Source of the DNA: Microbacteriaceae bacterium
GTDB lineage: Bacteria; Actinomycetota; Actinomycetes; Actinomycetales; Microbacteriaceae
Reading direction: 5' to 3'
Length of the DNA: 28,315 nucleotides
Assembly: GCA_022701925.1 (NCBI GenBank)
Contig: JAKONM010000115.1
Span: 1 to 28,315, forward strand
Position 1 is the stretch's first letter. Every line of letters starts with the position of its first letter. This document shows positions 1 through 6,384 of this stretch, one piece after another. Position numbers and translations under genes: made by a program. The notes under the pieces are model-generated. The model was not told the origin of the DNA, made no database searches, and was given only the letters and a program-made list of their open reading frames with translations.

Positions 1-314
1 GTCACCACCATGCCCGGCGTGCAGAAGCCGCACTGGAAGGCGGCCGCCCGGGCGAACCGCCGCTGCACGTCGGAGGGCGCCTCCGGCGTGCCGAGGCCCG
101 CCGCGGTGACGACCGAGCGGCCCTCCGCCCGGTGCGCGGGCACGATGCACGAGTGCACGGGCTGCCCGTCCAGCAGCACCCCGCAGGCGCCGCAGTCTCC
201 CGCGTCGCAGCCCTTCTTCACCGCGTGCGCGCCCTCCTGCCGCAGCAGCGTGCGCAGGCACTGGCCGGGGAAGGCGTCCGGGTCGACCTGCCGGCCGTCC
301 AGCTCGAACCTCAT
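1..314 (-). CDS. [2Fe-2S]-binding subunit of a xanthine dehydrogenase/CO dehydrogenase-type molybdenum hydroxylase (C-terminus outside window)
   Basis: This is the small iron-sulfur subunit of a three-subunit molybdenum hydroxylase, which passes electrons from the molybdopterin subunit to the FAD subunit. Reading leftwards from the ATG at 314, about 104 codons are visible before the window ends. The N-terminal plant-ferredoxin-like domain shows Cys36, Cys41, Cys44 (GCDAGDCGAC) and Cys56. The second cluster domain begins with Cys95 and Cys98 (FQCGFCTPGM), a hallmark of the XDH/CoxS family. Family members are usually about 150-170 residues, so roughly a third is missing. The start codon overlaps the stop of the FAD-subunit gene (ATGA), so the two are translationally coupled. 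The large molybdopterin subunit would be expected just beyond the left edge. The substrate cannot be told from this subunit. Confidence 0.93.
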   Translation of the reverse strand, partial: MRFELDGRQVDPDAFPGQCLRTLLRQEGAHAVKKGCDAGDCGACGVLLDGQPVHSCIVPAHRAEGRSVVTAAGLGTPEAPSDVQRRFARAAAFQCGFCTPGMVV

Positions 315-1117
315 GCCGCCAGCTCCTGCCGGATCTCCTCGGCCAGCCGCAGCGTCATCGCCCGCCGCCAGTCGGCGGCGCCGTGGGCGTCGGTGAACCA
401 GGTGCCGATGCGCTCGACCGCGGCGCGCAGCAGGTCGGCGGTCGGGGGAGCGGCGAAGCGCAGGACCTCCGGCCGCGTGGTGCCGCCCGTGACGCAGAGC
501 ACGACCGCGCCGTCCGGGTCGCGACGGGCGGCCAGCACGGTGCCCGCGCGGCCGAGGGGCGTCAGCGCGATCCGCCGGAAGGCCGTGACGGCGTCGAGCG
601 GTCCGGGCGCCACCTCGATCGACCGGATCACCTCGCCCGGCAGCGCGGTCGTCCTCCGCTCGCCGAGCACGAAGTCCGCCACCCGCTGGCGGCGCTCGCC
701 GCCGTCGGGCGTCCACACGACCAGCTCGGCGTCCAGCGCGCCCCCGAGCCCGATGAGCGCGCCAGCGGCCAGCGCCGTGGCGATGTTGCCCCCGACGGTG
801 GCCGTGTTCCACACCTTGAACGACTGCAGCAGCGACTCCGCGCTCTGCCGGACGAGGGGCGTCGCCCGCCGCGCGGCCGACGCCGGGATCGCGACCAGCT
901 GCGCGATCGTGCAGGTCGCCGCGATCGAGAGCCCGCCGTCGGGCCGCGCCTCCCAGGGCGACCACCCCAGGGCCGTCAGGTCGACCAGGCCCGTCAGGTG
1001 CGGCTGCGGCTCGGAGTAGAGCCAGGTGCCGCCGGCCAGCGGGACCACCGCGGCGGACAGCCCCAGCTGCGACCGGCTCGTCGGCCGCCGCACCTCGGTC
1101 AGGTTCGGCAGGTCCAT
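311..1117 (-). CDS. FAD-binding subunit of a xanthine dehydrogenase/CO dehydrogenase-type molybdenum hydroxylase
   Basis: This is the medium (FAD) subunit of the same molybdenum hydroxylase, accepting electrons from the [2Fe-2S] subunit. The protein is 268 residues from the ATG at 1117. An in-frame GTG at 1135 would add six residues, but the ATG start MDLPNLTEVRRP matches the usual beginning of this family and has a GGGA about nine bases upstream. The FAD signatures are LAGGTWL near residue 30 and NTATVGGNIA near residue 105, typical of the CoxM/XdhB fold, followed by the C-terminal CO-dehydrogenase flavoprotein domain. The length is slightly short but normal for actinobacterial members. The gene lies 55 bases after the epimerase gene on the same strand and overlaps the [2Fe-2S] gene by four bases. 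Confidence 0.92.
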   Translation of the reverse strand: MDLPNLTEVRRPTSRSQLGLSAAVVPLAGGTWLYSEPQPHLTGLVDLTALGWSPWEARPDGGLSIAATCTIAQLVAIPASAARRATPLVRQSAESLLQSFKVWNTATVGGNIATALAAGALIGLGGALDAELVVWTPDGGERRQRVADFVLGERRTTALPGEVIRSIEVAPGPLDAVTAFRRIALTPLGRAGTVLAARRDPDGAVVLCVTGGTTRPEVLRFAAPPTADLLRAAVERIGTWFTDAHGAADWRRAMTLRLAEEIRQELAA

Positions 1118-1158
1118 CGCGACATCCCAGCGCACGCCGGTTGCGTCCGTGTTACGCC

Positions 1159-1172
1159 CGCGGCGCGCCGCG
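1159..1172. repeat. 14-bp perfect GC palindrome after the epimerase stop
   Basis: CGCGGCGCGCCGCG is a perfect 14-base palindrome immediately after the stop codon of the epimerase gene and about 40 bases before the FAD-subunit start. It can form only a short hairpin with a tight loop, so it may be a weak terminator, a protein-binding site, or chance in very GC-rich DNA. Confidence 0.4.
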
Positions 1173-2147
1173 TCAGGGCGCGGTCGGGACCGGGATCGTC
1201 GAGCCGTCCTGCCGCGCGAGCCGCTCGACGGCCTCCCGGGCCGCGTCGAGCGAGGTGTGGACCGGCGCCCAGCCCAGGTGCTCGCGGGCCGCCGCGGTGC
1301 TGACCGAGTGGCTGCGCGCGACGTGCTCCCACGAGGTGGCGGCGTGCTCCTCGGACGAGGTTGCCCGGAACTCGTCGAACGGCGCGAACGCCAGGTCGGC
1401 GCGTCGGCCCCACCACCCGGCCGCCGCCTCCGCGAAGCCGCGCAGGGTCAGCGCCCGCTCGGAGACCACGTGGAACGCGCGGCCGTCCGCCCCCTCGGGA
1501 TGCTCGGCGGCCAGCTGGAACGCCTGCGCCACGTCGTCGGCGTGCACGTGGTGCAGGGTCTCGAGCCCCAGCCCGGGCAGCACCAGCCGCTCGCCGGTCG
1601 CTAGCCGCCGCCACACCTCCGGGTCCAGGTTGCCGGCGGGCGTGATCACGGGCCAGCCGGGCCCGCTGATGTGGCCGGGGTGCAGGACCGCGGCGGGCAC
1701 GCCGTCCCCGCGATGCGCCTCGGCCAGCACCAGGTCCTCGATCGCCGCCTTGCCGACGCCGTACTCGCCCCACGGCTCGCGGTCCTCGTGCTCCAGCGCG
1801 GGCACCGCCGTCAGCACGCCGTGCGTCCAGATCGTGCCGCACATCAGCAGGCGGGCGCCGGTGCCGCGGAGGGCGTCCAGCAGCCGCGTCGCCGACTCCG
1901 GGGTGAAGCAGACCATGTCGATCACGACGTCGGCCCCGAGGGCGGCGATGCGCGCGCCGAACGTGCCGGCGGCGTCCTCCTCGTCGCGGTCGGCGACCAC
2001 CCGCTGCCCCCGCTGCCACGCGGGGTCCTCCCGGTACGGCGCCTGCCGGCCGCGGCTGATCGCCACCACCTCGTGCCCCGCGTCCACCAGCCGCGGCACC
2101 AGGTACCCGCCGACGTGCCCCGTCGCCCCGATCACGACCACCCGCAC
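1173..2147 (-). CDS. NAD-dependent epimerase/dehydratase (extended SDR) family protein
   Basis: This is a predicted cytosolic NAD(P)-dependent oxidoreductase or epimerase of 324 residues. The N-terminus MRVVVIGATGHVGGYL carries the Rossmann GxxGxxG dinucleotide-binding motif at residues 7-13. EYGVGKAAIE supplies the YxxxK catalytic pair, and HPGHISGPG is the following conserved segment of extended SDR proteins. The start is a GTG at 2147 preceded by a strong AGGAGG six bases upstream. The C-terminal half has the family's sugar-nucleotide-binding-like region, but the substrate is unknown. It may share transcription with the downstream molybdenum hydroxylase genes (55-base gap), although no functional link is evident. 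It is divergent from the small membrane protein gene at 2240. Confidence 0.88.
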   Translation of the reverse strand: MRVVVIGATGHVGGYLVPRLVDAGHEVVAISRGRQAPYREDPAWQRGQRVVADRDEEDAAGTFGARIAALGADVVIDMVCFTPESATRLLDALRGTGARLLMCGTIWTHGVLTAVPALEHEDREPWGEYGVGKAAIEDLVLAEAHRGDGVPAAVLHPGHISGPGWPVITPAGNLDPEVWRRLATGERLVLPGLGLETLHHVHADDVAQAFQLAAEHPEGADGRAFHVVSERALTLRGFAEAAAGWWGRRADLAFAPFDEFRATSSEEHAATSWEHVARSHSVSTAAAREHLGWAPVHTSLDAAREAVERLARQDGSTIPVPTAP

Positions 2148-2169
2148 GGTGCCTCCTCACGCGTCGTCG

Positions 2170-2236
2170 CGCATCCTCGCCGACCCGCTCGGGAGCCGCC
2201 TGCGCCCGTCGTCCCAGGTACACGGGCGAGGATGCG
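2170..2236. repeat. 12-bp perfect inverted repeat in a divergent intergenic region
   Basis: CGCATCCTCGCC at 2170-2181 is exactly inverted as GGCGAGGATGCG at 2225-2236, with 43 bases between. The two arms flank the 92-base divergent region between the epimerase gene and the membrane protein gene, and the right arm lies only three bases before the ATG at 2240. It could be a pair of regulator half-sites or a long-loop structure. No known regulator is recognised. Confidence 0.5.
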
Positions 2237-2239
2237 TGC

Positions 2240-2566
2240 ATGGCCGTCCCCACCAGCGCCCTGACCGCGATCGCCACCGCCGCCTACGCGGCGAACCTCG
2301 CGCTCGGCACCGGGGTGCGTTCCGGCGCCGTCGACTCCAGCGGGTTCCGCTGGCTGCACCACGCGCTGTACATCGGGACGATCACCACCACCGCGGCGGC
2401 GGCGGCCACCGGGGTGGCGCGAGGCTCCACGAAGGGCGCCCTGCTGGCCCCGGCGCTGCTCCCGCTGGCGTTCCTGCCGTTCATCGGCCGGCAGGTGCAC
2501 GCGGCCGTCGGGCTCGCCCCCGCACCCTGGTTCATCGGGTCGTGGCTGGTCAAGGAGGGCCGCTGA
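2240..2566 (+). CDS. small integral membrane protein of unknown function
   Basis: This 108-residue hydrophobic protein has about three predicted membrane-spanning stretches: residues 5-24, roughly 42-60, and roughly 68-92. I recognise no family motif. A conserved-looking segment, RWLHHALYIGTITTTAA, lies in the middle. The ATG at 2240 is preceded by GAGGATGCGTGC, which could act as a Shine-Dalgarno sequence. Its GAGGAT also sits at the spacing seen for leaderless promoters elsewhere in the window. The gene ends two bases before the GTG of the nitroreductase and contains that gene's ribosome-binding site (AAGGAGG), so the two are probably co-translated. A role connected to the nitroreductase is only inference. 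Confidence 0.75.
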   Translation: MAVPTSALTAIATAAYAANLALGTGVRSGAVDSSGFRWLHHALYIGTITTTAAAAATGVARGSTKGALLAPALLPLAFLPFIGRQVHAAVGLAPAPWFIGSWLVKEGR

Positions 2567-2568
2567 CC

Positions 2569-3381
2569 GTGCAGCTGCTCGAGGCCATCCGGCGCCGCAG
2601 GACCACCAACGGCCCGTTCCTGCCCGACCCGGTGTCGCAGGAGCACCAGCGGCTGCTGCTCGAGGTGGCGGGTCGCGCGCCCAGCCAGCTGAACAGCCAG
2701 CCCTGGCGGTTCGTCGTCGTGGAGTCGCGGCGGACCATCGAGGCGGTCGCCGAGATCAGCGGGTCCAGCATGACCACGGCGATGAGCAACGGCACGTTCT
2801 TCGAGCGGTACAAGCCCTACTTCCGCTTCTCGAAGGCCGAGATGGCCGAGCGGCGCAGCGGCATGCTCTTCGACCGGCTGCCGGCCCCCCTGCGGCCCTT
2901 CACCTCGCAGGCCTTCACGCGGCGCGGGCAGAAGGTGATGAACGGGCTGCGGGTGCCCCAGACGCTCGGGGCGGAGAACCGCCGGCTGGTCGCCTCGTCG
3001 CCGCTGCTGCTCGGCGTCATGCTCGACCGGGCCGAGTACCGGCCGGGCGAGCTGTCGTCCTTCTACTCGCTGTTCAGCATGGGCGCCGCGATGGAGAACC
3101 TCTGGCTGACGACCGGCACGATCGGCATGGGCATCCAGTTCGTCTCCTTCCCCATGGAGGTGCCGGGGCAGTGGGACCGCATCGTCGACCTGCTGCGGGT
3201 GCCCGACGACCTGGAGCTGATGGCCGTCTACCGGCTCGGCTACCTGCCGGAGGAGCAGCGCCGGCCCGCGATCGACTGGACCAGCGACGAGCGCCGGCTG
3301 CCCTCGCAGTACGTGTTCCGCGAGACCTGCGCGGACGCGCAGCAGGGCTGGGACGACCTGCCGCCCGTGGAGGTCGAGTGA
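2569..3381 (+). CDS. nitroreductase family protein
   Basis: This is a predicted FMN-dependent NAD(P)H oxidoreductase of 270 residues. The N-terminal EAIRRRRTTNGPF and the following APSQLNSQPWRFVVV carry the phosphate-binding arginines and the NxQPW segment characteristic of nitroreductases. The late segment FSMGAAMENLWLTT followed by GIGMGIQF matches the family's second flavin-contacting region. The GTG start at 2569 is chosen because AAGGAGG lies ten bases upstream, inside the end of the preceding gene, and because the next residues align with the family start. A much longer open frame extends leftwards on this strand but is only the antisense of the epimerase gene. The substrate is unknown. 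The family is about 200-270 residues, so this is a complete, slightly long member with an insert around residues 75-125. Confidence 0.9.
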   Translation: MQLLEAIRRRRTTNGPFLPDPVSQEHQRLLLEVAGRAPSQLNSQPWRFVVVESRRTIEAVAEISGSSMTTAMSNGTFFERYKPYFRFSKAEMAERRSGMLFDRLPAPLRPFTSQAFTRRGQKVMNGLRVPQTLGAENRRLVASSPLLLGVMLDRAEYRPGELSSFYSLFSMGAAMENLWLTTGTIGMGIQFVSFPMEVPGQWDRIVDLLRVPDDLELMAVYRLGYLPEEQRRPAIDWTSDERRLPSQYVFRETCADAQQGWDDLPPVEVE

Positions 3382-3433
3382 CGCGCGAGGGCCGGCGGGC
3401 GACCTGACAGGCGGGGTCCGCGACGATCGACGG

Positions 3434-4120
3434 ATGCGCATCACCTCCCTGAACCTGCGCGGGTTCTTCGACTGGGAGCAGCGGTCACCGCGGGTGGTGG
3501 CGGCGCTGCGCGACCTCGACCCGGCCGTGATCCTGTTCCAGGAGGACGTCTGGCTGCCCGACGTGGCGAACCGCACGACCGTCGGCGTGCTGAACGAGCG
3601 GCTCGGGTACCCGTTCCGGCACGAGTCGGTCACCCGCCTGCAGCAGGGCCGCACGCACACCGACTACCGGGAGGGCCTGGGGCTGCTGTCCCGGCTGCCG
3701 GTCGCGTCGACCGAGACGCTCGTGCTGAAGCACGAGGACGCCGACCCCCACCACCGCATCGTCCAGTTCGTCGACGTCGTCGCCGACGACGGCGTCTGGC
3801 CGCTCGCGAACGTGCACCTGTCGGTGCGCGACGACTTCGCCCTGCAGCACCTGGCCGAGGTGCAGGGGATCCTCCGCGCCCGGGACGAGGACCGCATCCT
3901 GGGCGGCGACTTCAACGTGAACCACCTCGAGCGGCGCCGGAGCCGGTGGCCCGACGCGGTGCTGACCACCGACGTGGTCCCGTACGGATCGCATCCCTCC
4001 ACCGGCGAGACCGACGACTACTTCCTGGTGCCGAAGCGGTGGCGCATCGACCAGGTGCTGGTGTCGGGCGACGACCTCTCCGACCACCGGGCGGTCACCG
4101 TGGACCTCAGCCGCGTCTGA
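3434..4120 (+). CDS. endonuclease/exonuclease/phosphatase family protein
   Basis: This is a 228-residue member of the Mg-dependent EEP fold (exonuclease III, DNase I and sphingomyelinase-like hydrolases). The catalytic landmarks are visible: Asn7 in MRITSLNLRG, metal-binding Glu37 in ILFQEDVW, Asp159 and Asn161 in GGDFNVNHL, and the terminal catalytic pair Asp217-His218 in SDHRAV. There is no signal peptide or membrane segment, so the protein is likely cytosolic. Whether it cuts nucleic acid, phospholipid or a small phosphoester cannot be decided. GACGAT sits exactly six bases before the ATG and no Shine-Dalgarno is seen, so a leaderless transcript is possible. The gene stands alone, 52 bases after the nitroreductase gene. 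Confidence 0.9.
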   Translation: MRITSLNLRGFFDWEQRSPRVVAALRDLDPAVILFQEDVWLPDVANRTTVGVLNERLGYPFRHESVTRLQQGRTHTDYREGLGLLSRLPVASTETLVLKHEDADPHHRIVQFVDVVADDGVWPLANVHLSVRDDFALQHLAEVQGILRARDEDRILGGDFNVNHLERRRSRWPDAVLTTDVVPYGSHPSTGETDDYFLVPKRWRIDQVLVSGDDLSDHRAVTVDLSRV

Positions 4121-4244
4121 TCGCGCCGCGGTGACGTCGGACTCCGCCCGCAGCGTGGACTTCTGCGGCCCGGTTCCCGACTCCTGATCCCGGGTCTCAG
4201 TCCGTCACGCCCCCCCCGGCGGCGACGGAGGCCCTCCTGCAGCG

Positions 4245-4403
4245 TCAGGAGTTCACGCCCTGCATCGTCAGCCGGGCGGCTCTGCGGGCCGGGGTGGCGA
4301 CGCCGGCCACGACGATCAGGCCGACCAGCACCGCGAACCCGATGAAGGCTGCGGGAGGCCCTGGGAGGCCGGGGCCGGGGGCGAGGCGGGCGAGCACGCG
4401 CAC
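4245..4403 (-). pseudogene. possible small membrane ORF or gene relic
   Basis: Reading minus from a GTG at 4403 gives 52 residues with a convincing hydrophobic helix (FIGFAVLVGLIVVAGVA) followed by a basic tail TPARRAARLTMQGVNS and a stop. The helix-plus-ARRAARL pattern resembles the C-terminal end of FtsX/MacB-type permeases, where it is normally followed by PxEALR. No ribosome-binding site is seen before the GTG, and the upstream part is low-complexity Pro/Gly. It may therefore be the decayed tail of a lost permease, a small membrane protein with a different start, or chance coding in GC-rich DNA. Confidence is low. Confidence 0.3.
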
Positions 4404-4446
4404 ACGGGCGGCGGTCGGCGCCAGCGGGCGCCCAGACGCTCCTCCC

Positions 4447-4452
4447 TAGGTT
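4447..4452 (+). promoter_or_regulatory. -10 box of the aldo/keto reductase gene
   Basis: TAGGTT lies seven bases before the ATG at 4460. The intervening GAAGGAC could also serve as a Shine-Dalgarno if transcription starts further upstream, so this gene may be leaderless or short-leadered. Confidence 0.5.
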
Positions 4453-4459
4453 GAAGGAC

Positions 4460-5302
4460 ATGGCAACGAACACCGCAGTGCCGACGATCGCGCTGAACAA
4501 CGGGGTCGAGATCCCGCAGCTCGGCTTCGGCGTCTTCCAGATCCCGCCGGGCGAGACGAAGCAGGCGACCCTCACCGCGTTCGAGGCGGGCTACCGCCAC
4601 ATCGACACGGTCGAGATGTACGGCAACGAGCGCGAGGTCGGCGAGGCCGTGCGCGAGTCGGGCATCGACCGCGACGAGATCTTCGTCACCAGCAAGCTGA
4701 ACAACTCGTTCCACGACCCGGAGGCCGCCGCGGGCGCCTTCCAGGGCACGCTCGACGCGCTCGACATCGGCCACGTCGACCTGTTCCTCATGCACTGGCC
4801 GCTGACGGACGGCGGCTACGTCGAGACGTGGCGCGCGATGGAGCGCATGTACGAGACCGGCAACGTGCGCGCCATCGGCGTCTCGAACTTCAACGTGCAC
4901 CACCTGAACCGCCTGGCGGCCGAGACCACCATCACCCCGGCGGCGAACCAGATCGAGGTGCACCCGTACCTCACGCAGGACGAGCTGCGGGCGTACGACA
5001 GCCAGCACGGCATCGCCACGGAGGCCTGGTCGCCCATCGCGCAGGGCCTCGTGCTGAAGGACCCGGTGGTCGAGCGCATCTCGCGCCGCGTCGAGAAGTC
5101 GCCGGCCCAGGTCGTGCTGCGCTGGCACATCCAGCGGGGCGACATCGTCTTCCCCAAGTCGGTGACCCCGGAGCGCGTGCGCGACAACTTCGCGATCTTC
5201 GACTTCGAGCTGTCGGACGCCGACATGTCCGACATCACGCTGCTGAACCGCGACGAGCGCACCGGGCCCGACCCGGACGTCTTCGACTACATCCCGAGCT
5301 GA
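4460..5302 (+). CDS. aldo/keto reductase (2,5-diketo-D-gluconate reductase-like)
   Basis: This is a cytosolic NADPH-dependent carbonyl reductase of 280 residues. The full AKR catalytic tetrad is present: Asp49 (YRHIDT), Tyr54 (EMYGNE), Lys79 (VTSKL) and His112 (LMHWP). The family signatures GVSNFNVHHL and FPKSVTPERV (the NADPH 2'-phosphate-binding loop) are also present. Length and motifs fit the bacterial AKR5-type group, often annotated as 2,5-diketo-D-gluconic acid reductase, but the real substrate is unknown. The ATG at 4460 is preferred over an in-frame TTG at 4451 because GAAGGA lies just before it and MATNTAVPTIALNNG matches the usual start. The next gene begins five bases after its stop, so the two form an operon. 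Confidence 0.94.
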   Translation: MATNTAVPTIALNNGVEIPQLGFGVFQIPPGETKQATLTAFEAGYRHIDTVEMYGNEREVGEAVRESGIDRDEIFVTSKLNNSFHDPEAAAGAFQGTLDALDIGHVDLFLMHWPLTDGGYVETWRAMERMYETGNVRAIGVSNFNVHHLNRLAAETTITPAANQIEVHPYLTQDELRAYDSQHGIATEAWSPIAQGLVLKDPVVERISRRVEKSPAQVVLRWHIQRGDIVFPKSVTPERVRDNFAIFDFELSDADMSDITLLNRDERTGPDPDVFDYIPS

Positions 5303-5307
5303 CCGCG

Positions 5308-5664
5308 ATGGACCGGGTCGACCCGCTGCACCTGGACGGCAGGACGTTCGACATGGCGTCGTCCACGGCCAGCAGGGTCGACCCGGACCGCCCCACCCGC
5401 TTCCGCTACCGGGAGTCGGAGGGAGTGGTGTCCGGCGACTACACCGGCGACACCGTCACCGTCGGCCGCTTCGTCGGCACCCGGGTCGGCGACCGGCTCG
5501 AGGTCGCGTTCGTCCACGCGCTGGTCGCGGGCGGCGCGGTCGTCTCGGGCACGGCGGTCTCGCGGATCGAGGCCGGCCCCGACGGGCTGCGGCTGGTCGA
5601 GGAGTTCGAGCTGGACGGGGTCGCGCGGACCAGCGTCTGCACCGAGGTGACGCCCGAAGGCTAG
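5308..5664 (+). CDS. small conserved-type hypothetical protein, beta-strand rich
   Basis: This 118-residue protein has no signal peptide or membrane helix. Short alternating segments (FRYRESEGVVSGDYTG, TVGRFVGTRVGDRLEVAFVHAL, SGTAVSRIE, LRLVEEFEL) suggest a repeated beta-hairpin or barrel-like fold. The pattern resembles a group of actinobacterial proteins often labelled 'n-acetylglutamate synthase'. That label is not supported by any acetyltransferase motif here and should not be taken as function. It begins five bases after the aldo/keto reductase stop and is probably co-translated. Its TAG stop shares the palindrome CTAG with the convergent ktrA stop, so the two genes overlap by four bases. 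Confidence 0.8.
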   Translation: MDRVDPLHLDGRTFDMASSTASRVDPDRPTRFRYRESEGVVSGDYTGDTVTVGRFVGTRVGDRLEVAFVHALVAGGAVVSGTAVSRIEAGPDGLRLVEEFELDGVARTSVCTEVTPEG

Positions 5665-6356
5665 AGCCCTGAAGCGAACCGCTCGGCCTTGCGCGTGGGG
5701 CCGGTGACCAGCAGCACGTCGTCGCCGTTGATCACGGAGTCGGTCGTGCAGTGGTGCCAGCCGCCGCCCGGGCGCTTGATCGCGGTGATCGTGACGCCCA
5801 GGTTGTCGCGCGTCTTCGCCTCAGCGACCGTCTTGCCGACCAGGTAGGAGGGCGGGCGCGTGCGCACGGCCGCGAAGTCGTCGCCCAGCTCCACGAAGTC
5901 CTGCAGGTTGCCGCGCACCCGGTGGGCGATGCGGCGCCCCATGTCCTTCTCCGGGTAGACCACGTTGTGGACGCCCAGCCGGGACAGGATCGCGCCGTGC
6001 GCGTCGGTGACCGCCTTCGCCCAGATCTGCGGCACCGCGAAGTCGAGCAGCAGCGACGCGGTCAGGATGCTCGCCTCGAGGTTCGAGCCAATCGCCACGA
6101 CGACGCGGTCGAAGTCGGGGATCGACAGCTCGCGCAGGGTGTCCTCCTGCGTGCTGTCGGCCCGCACCACGTGGGTCAGGCGGCCGTTCATGCCCTGCAC
6201 CAGCTCCTCGCTGGTGTCGACGCCGAGCACCTCGGTGCCGGAGTCCATCAGCTCGAGCGCCAGCGCCGAGCCGAAGCGGCCCAGGCCGATCACGGCGACG
6301 GAGTCCGCCTCCGCCGCCAGCGTCTCGCCGGCGCCGAACCCGCGCAGCCTCACCAT
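5661..6356 (-). CDS. ktrA: KtrA/TrkA-type potassium uptake regulatory subunit (RCK protein)
   Basis: This is the cytosolic gating subunit that forms a ring on the KtrB/TrkH potassium channel and responds to nucleotide. At 231 residues it is a single-RCK protein. The RCK-N Rossmann domain begins with VAVIGLGRFG (GxGxxG, residues 24-29) and has Asp47 (GVDTS) at the end of the second strand, which binds the ribose. A linker leads to an RCK-C domain from about residue 150 (VRTRPPSYLVGKTVAEA). The start at 6356 follows AGGAGG by seven bases. The N-terminal 17 residues precede the Rossmann fold, so an internal GTG at 6353 is also conceivable. It follows ktrB by 28 bases on the same strand, so they form one operon. 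Confidence 0.94.
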   Translation of the reverse strand: MVRLRGFGAGETLAAEADSVAVIGLGRFGSALALELMDSGTEVLGVDTSEELVQGMNGRLTHVVRADSTQEDTLRELSIPDFDRVVVAIGSNLEASILTASLLLDFAVPQIWAKAVTDAHGAILSRLGVHNVVYPEKDMGRRIAHRVRGNLQDFVELGDDFAAVRTRPPSYLVGKTVAEAKTRDNLGVTITAIKRPGGGWHHCTTDSVINGDDVLLVTGPTRKAERFASGL

Positions 6357-6384
6357 CTCCGGCCCTCCTGATCGGATCGCGACG

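Larger units (their letters stand above)
4121..4459. other. 339-base stretch without a firm gene
   Basis: Between the EEP protein and the aldo/keto reductase no plus-strand gene is supported. It holds a run of eight C (4210-4217), the promoter and ribosome-binding region of the aldo/keto reductase at its right end, and on the minus strand a short open frame (4245-4403) encoding a plausible membrane segment, listed separately. Confidence 0.7.

Noticed and set aside
1141..3381. 746-residue plus-strand frame ending in the nitroreductase
   Set aside because: The first two thirds are antisense to the epimerase and out of frame with the small membrane protein. The true start is the GTG at 2569 with its ribosome site.
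4210..4217. Run of eight C as a phase-variation tract
   Set aside because: It lies in a region without a supported gene or a promoter at the right distance, so no switching effect can be argued.
5308..5664. Label 'n-acetylglutamate synthase' for the small protein
   Set aside because: No acetyl-CoA-binding or amino-acid-kinase motif is visible. The name seems to be a propagated database label.
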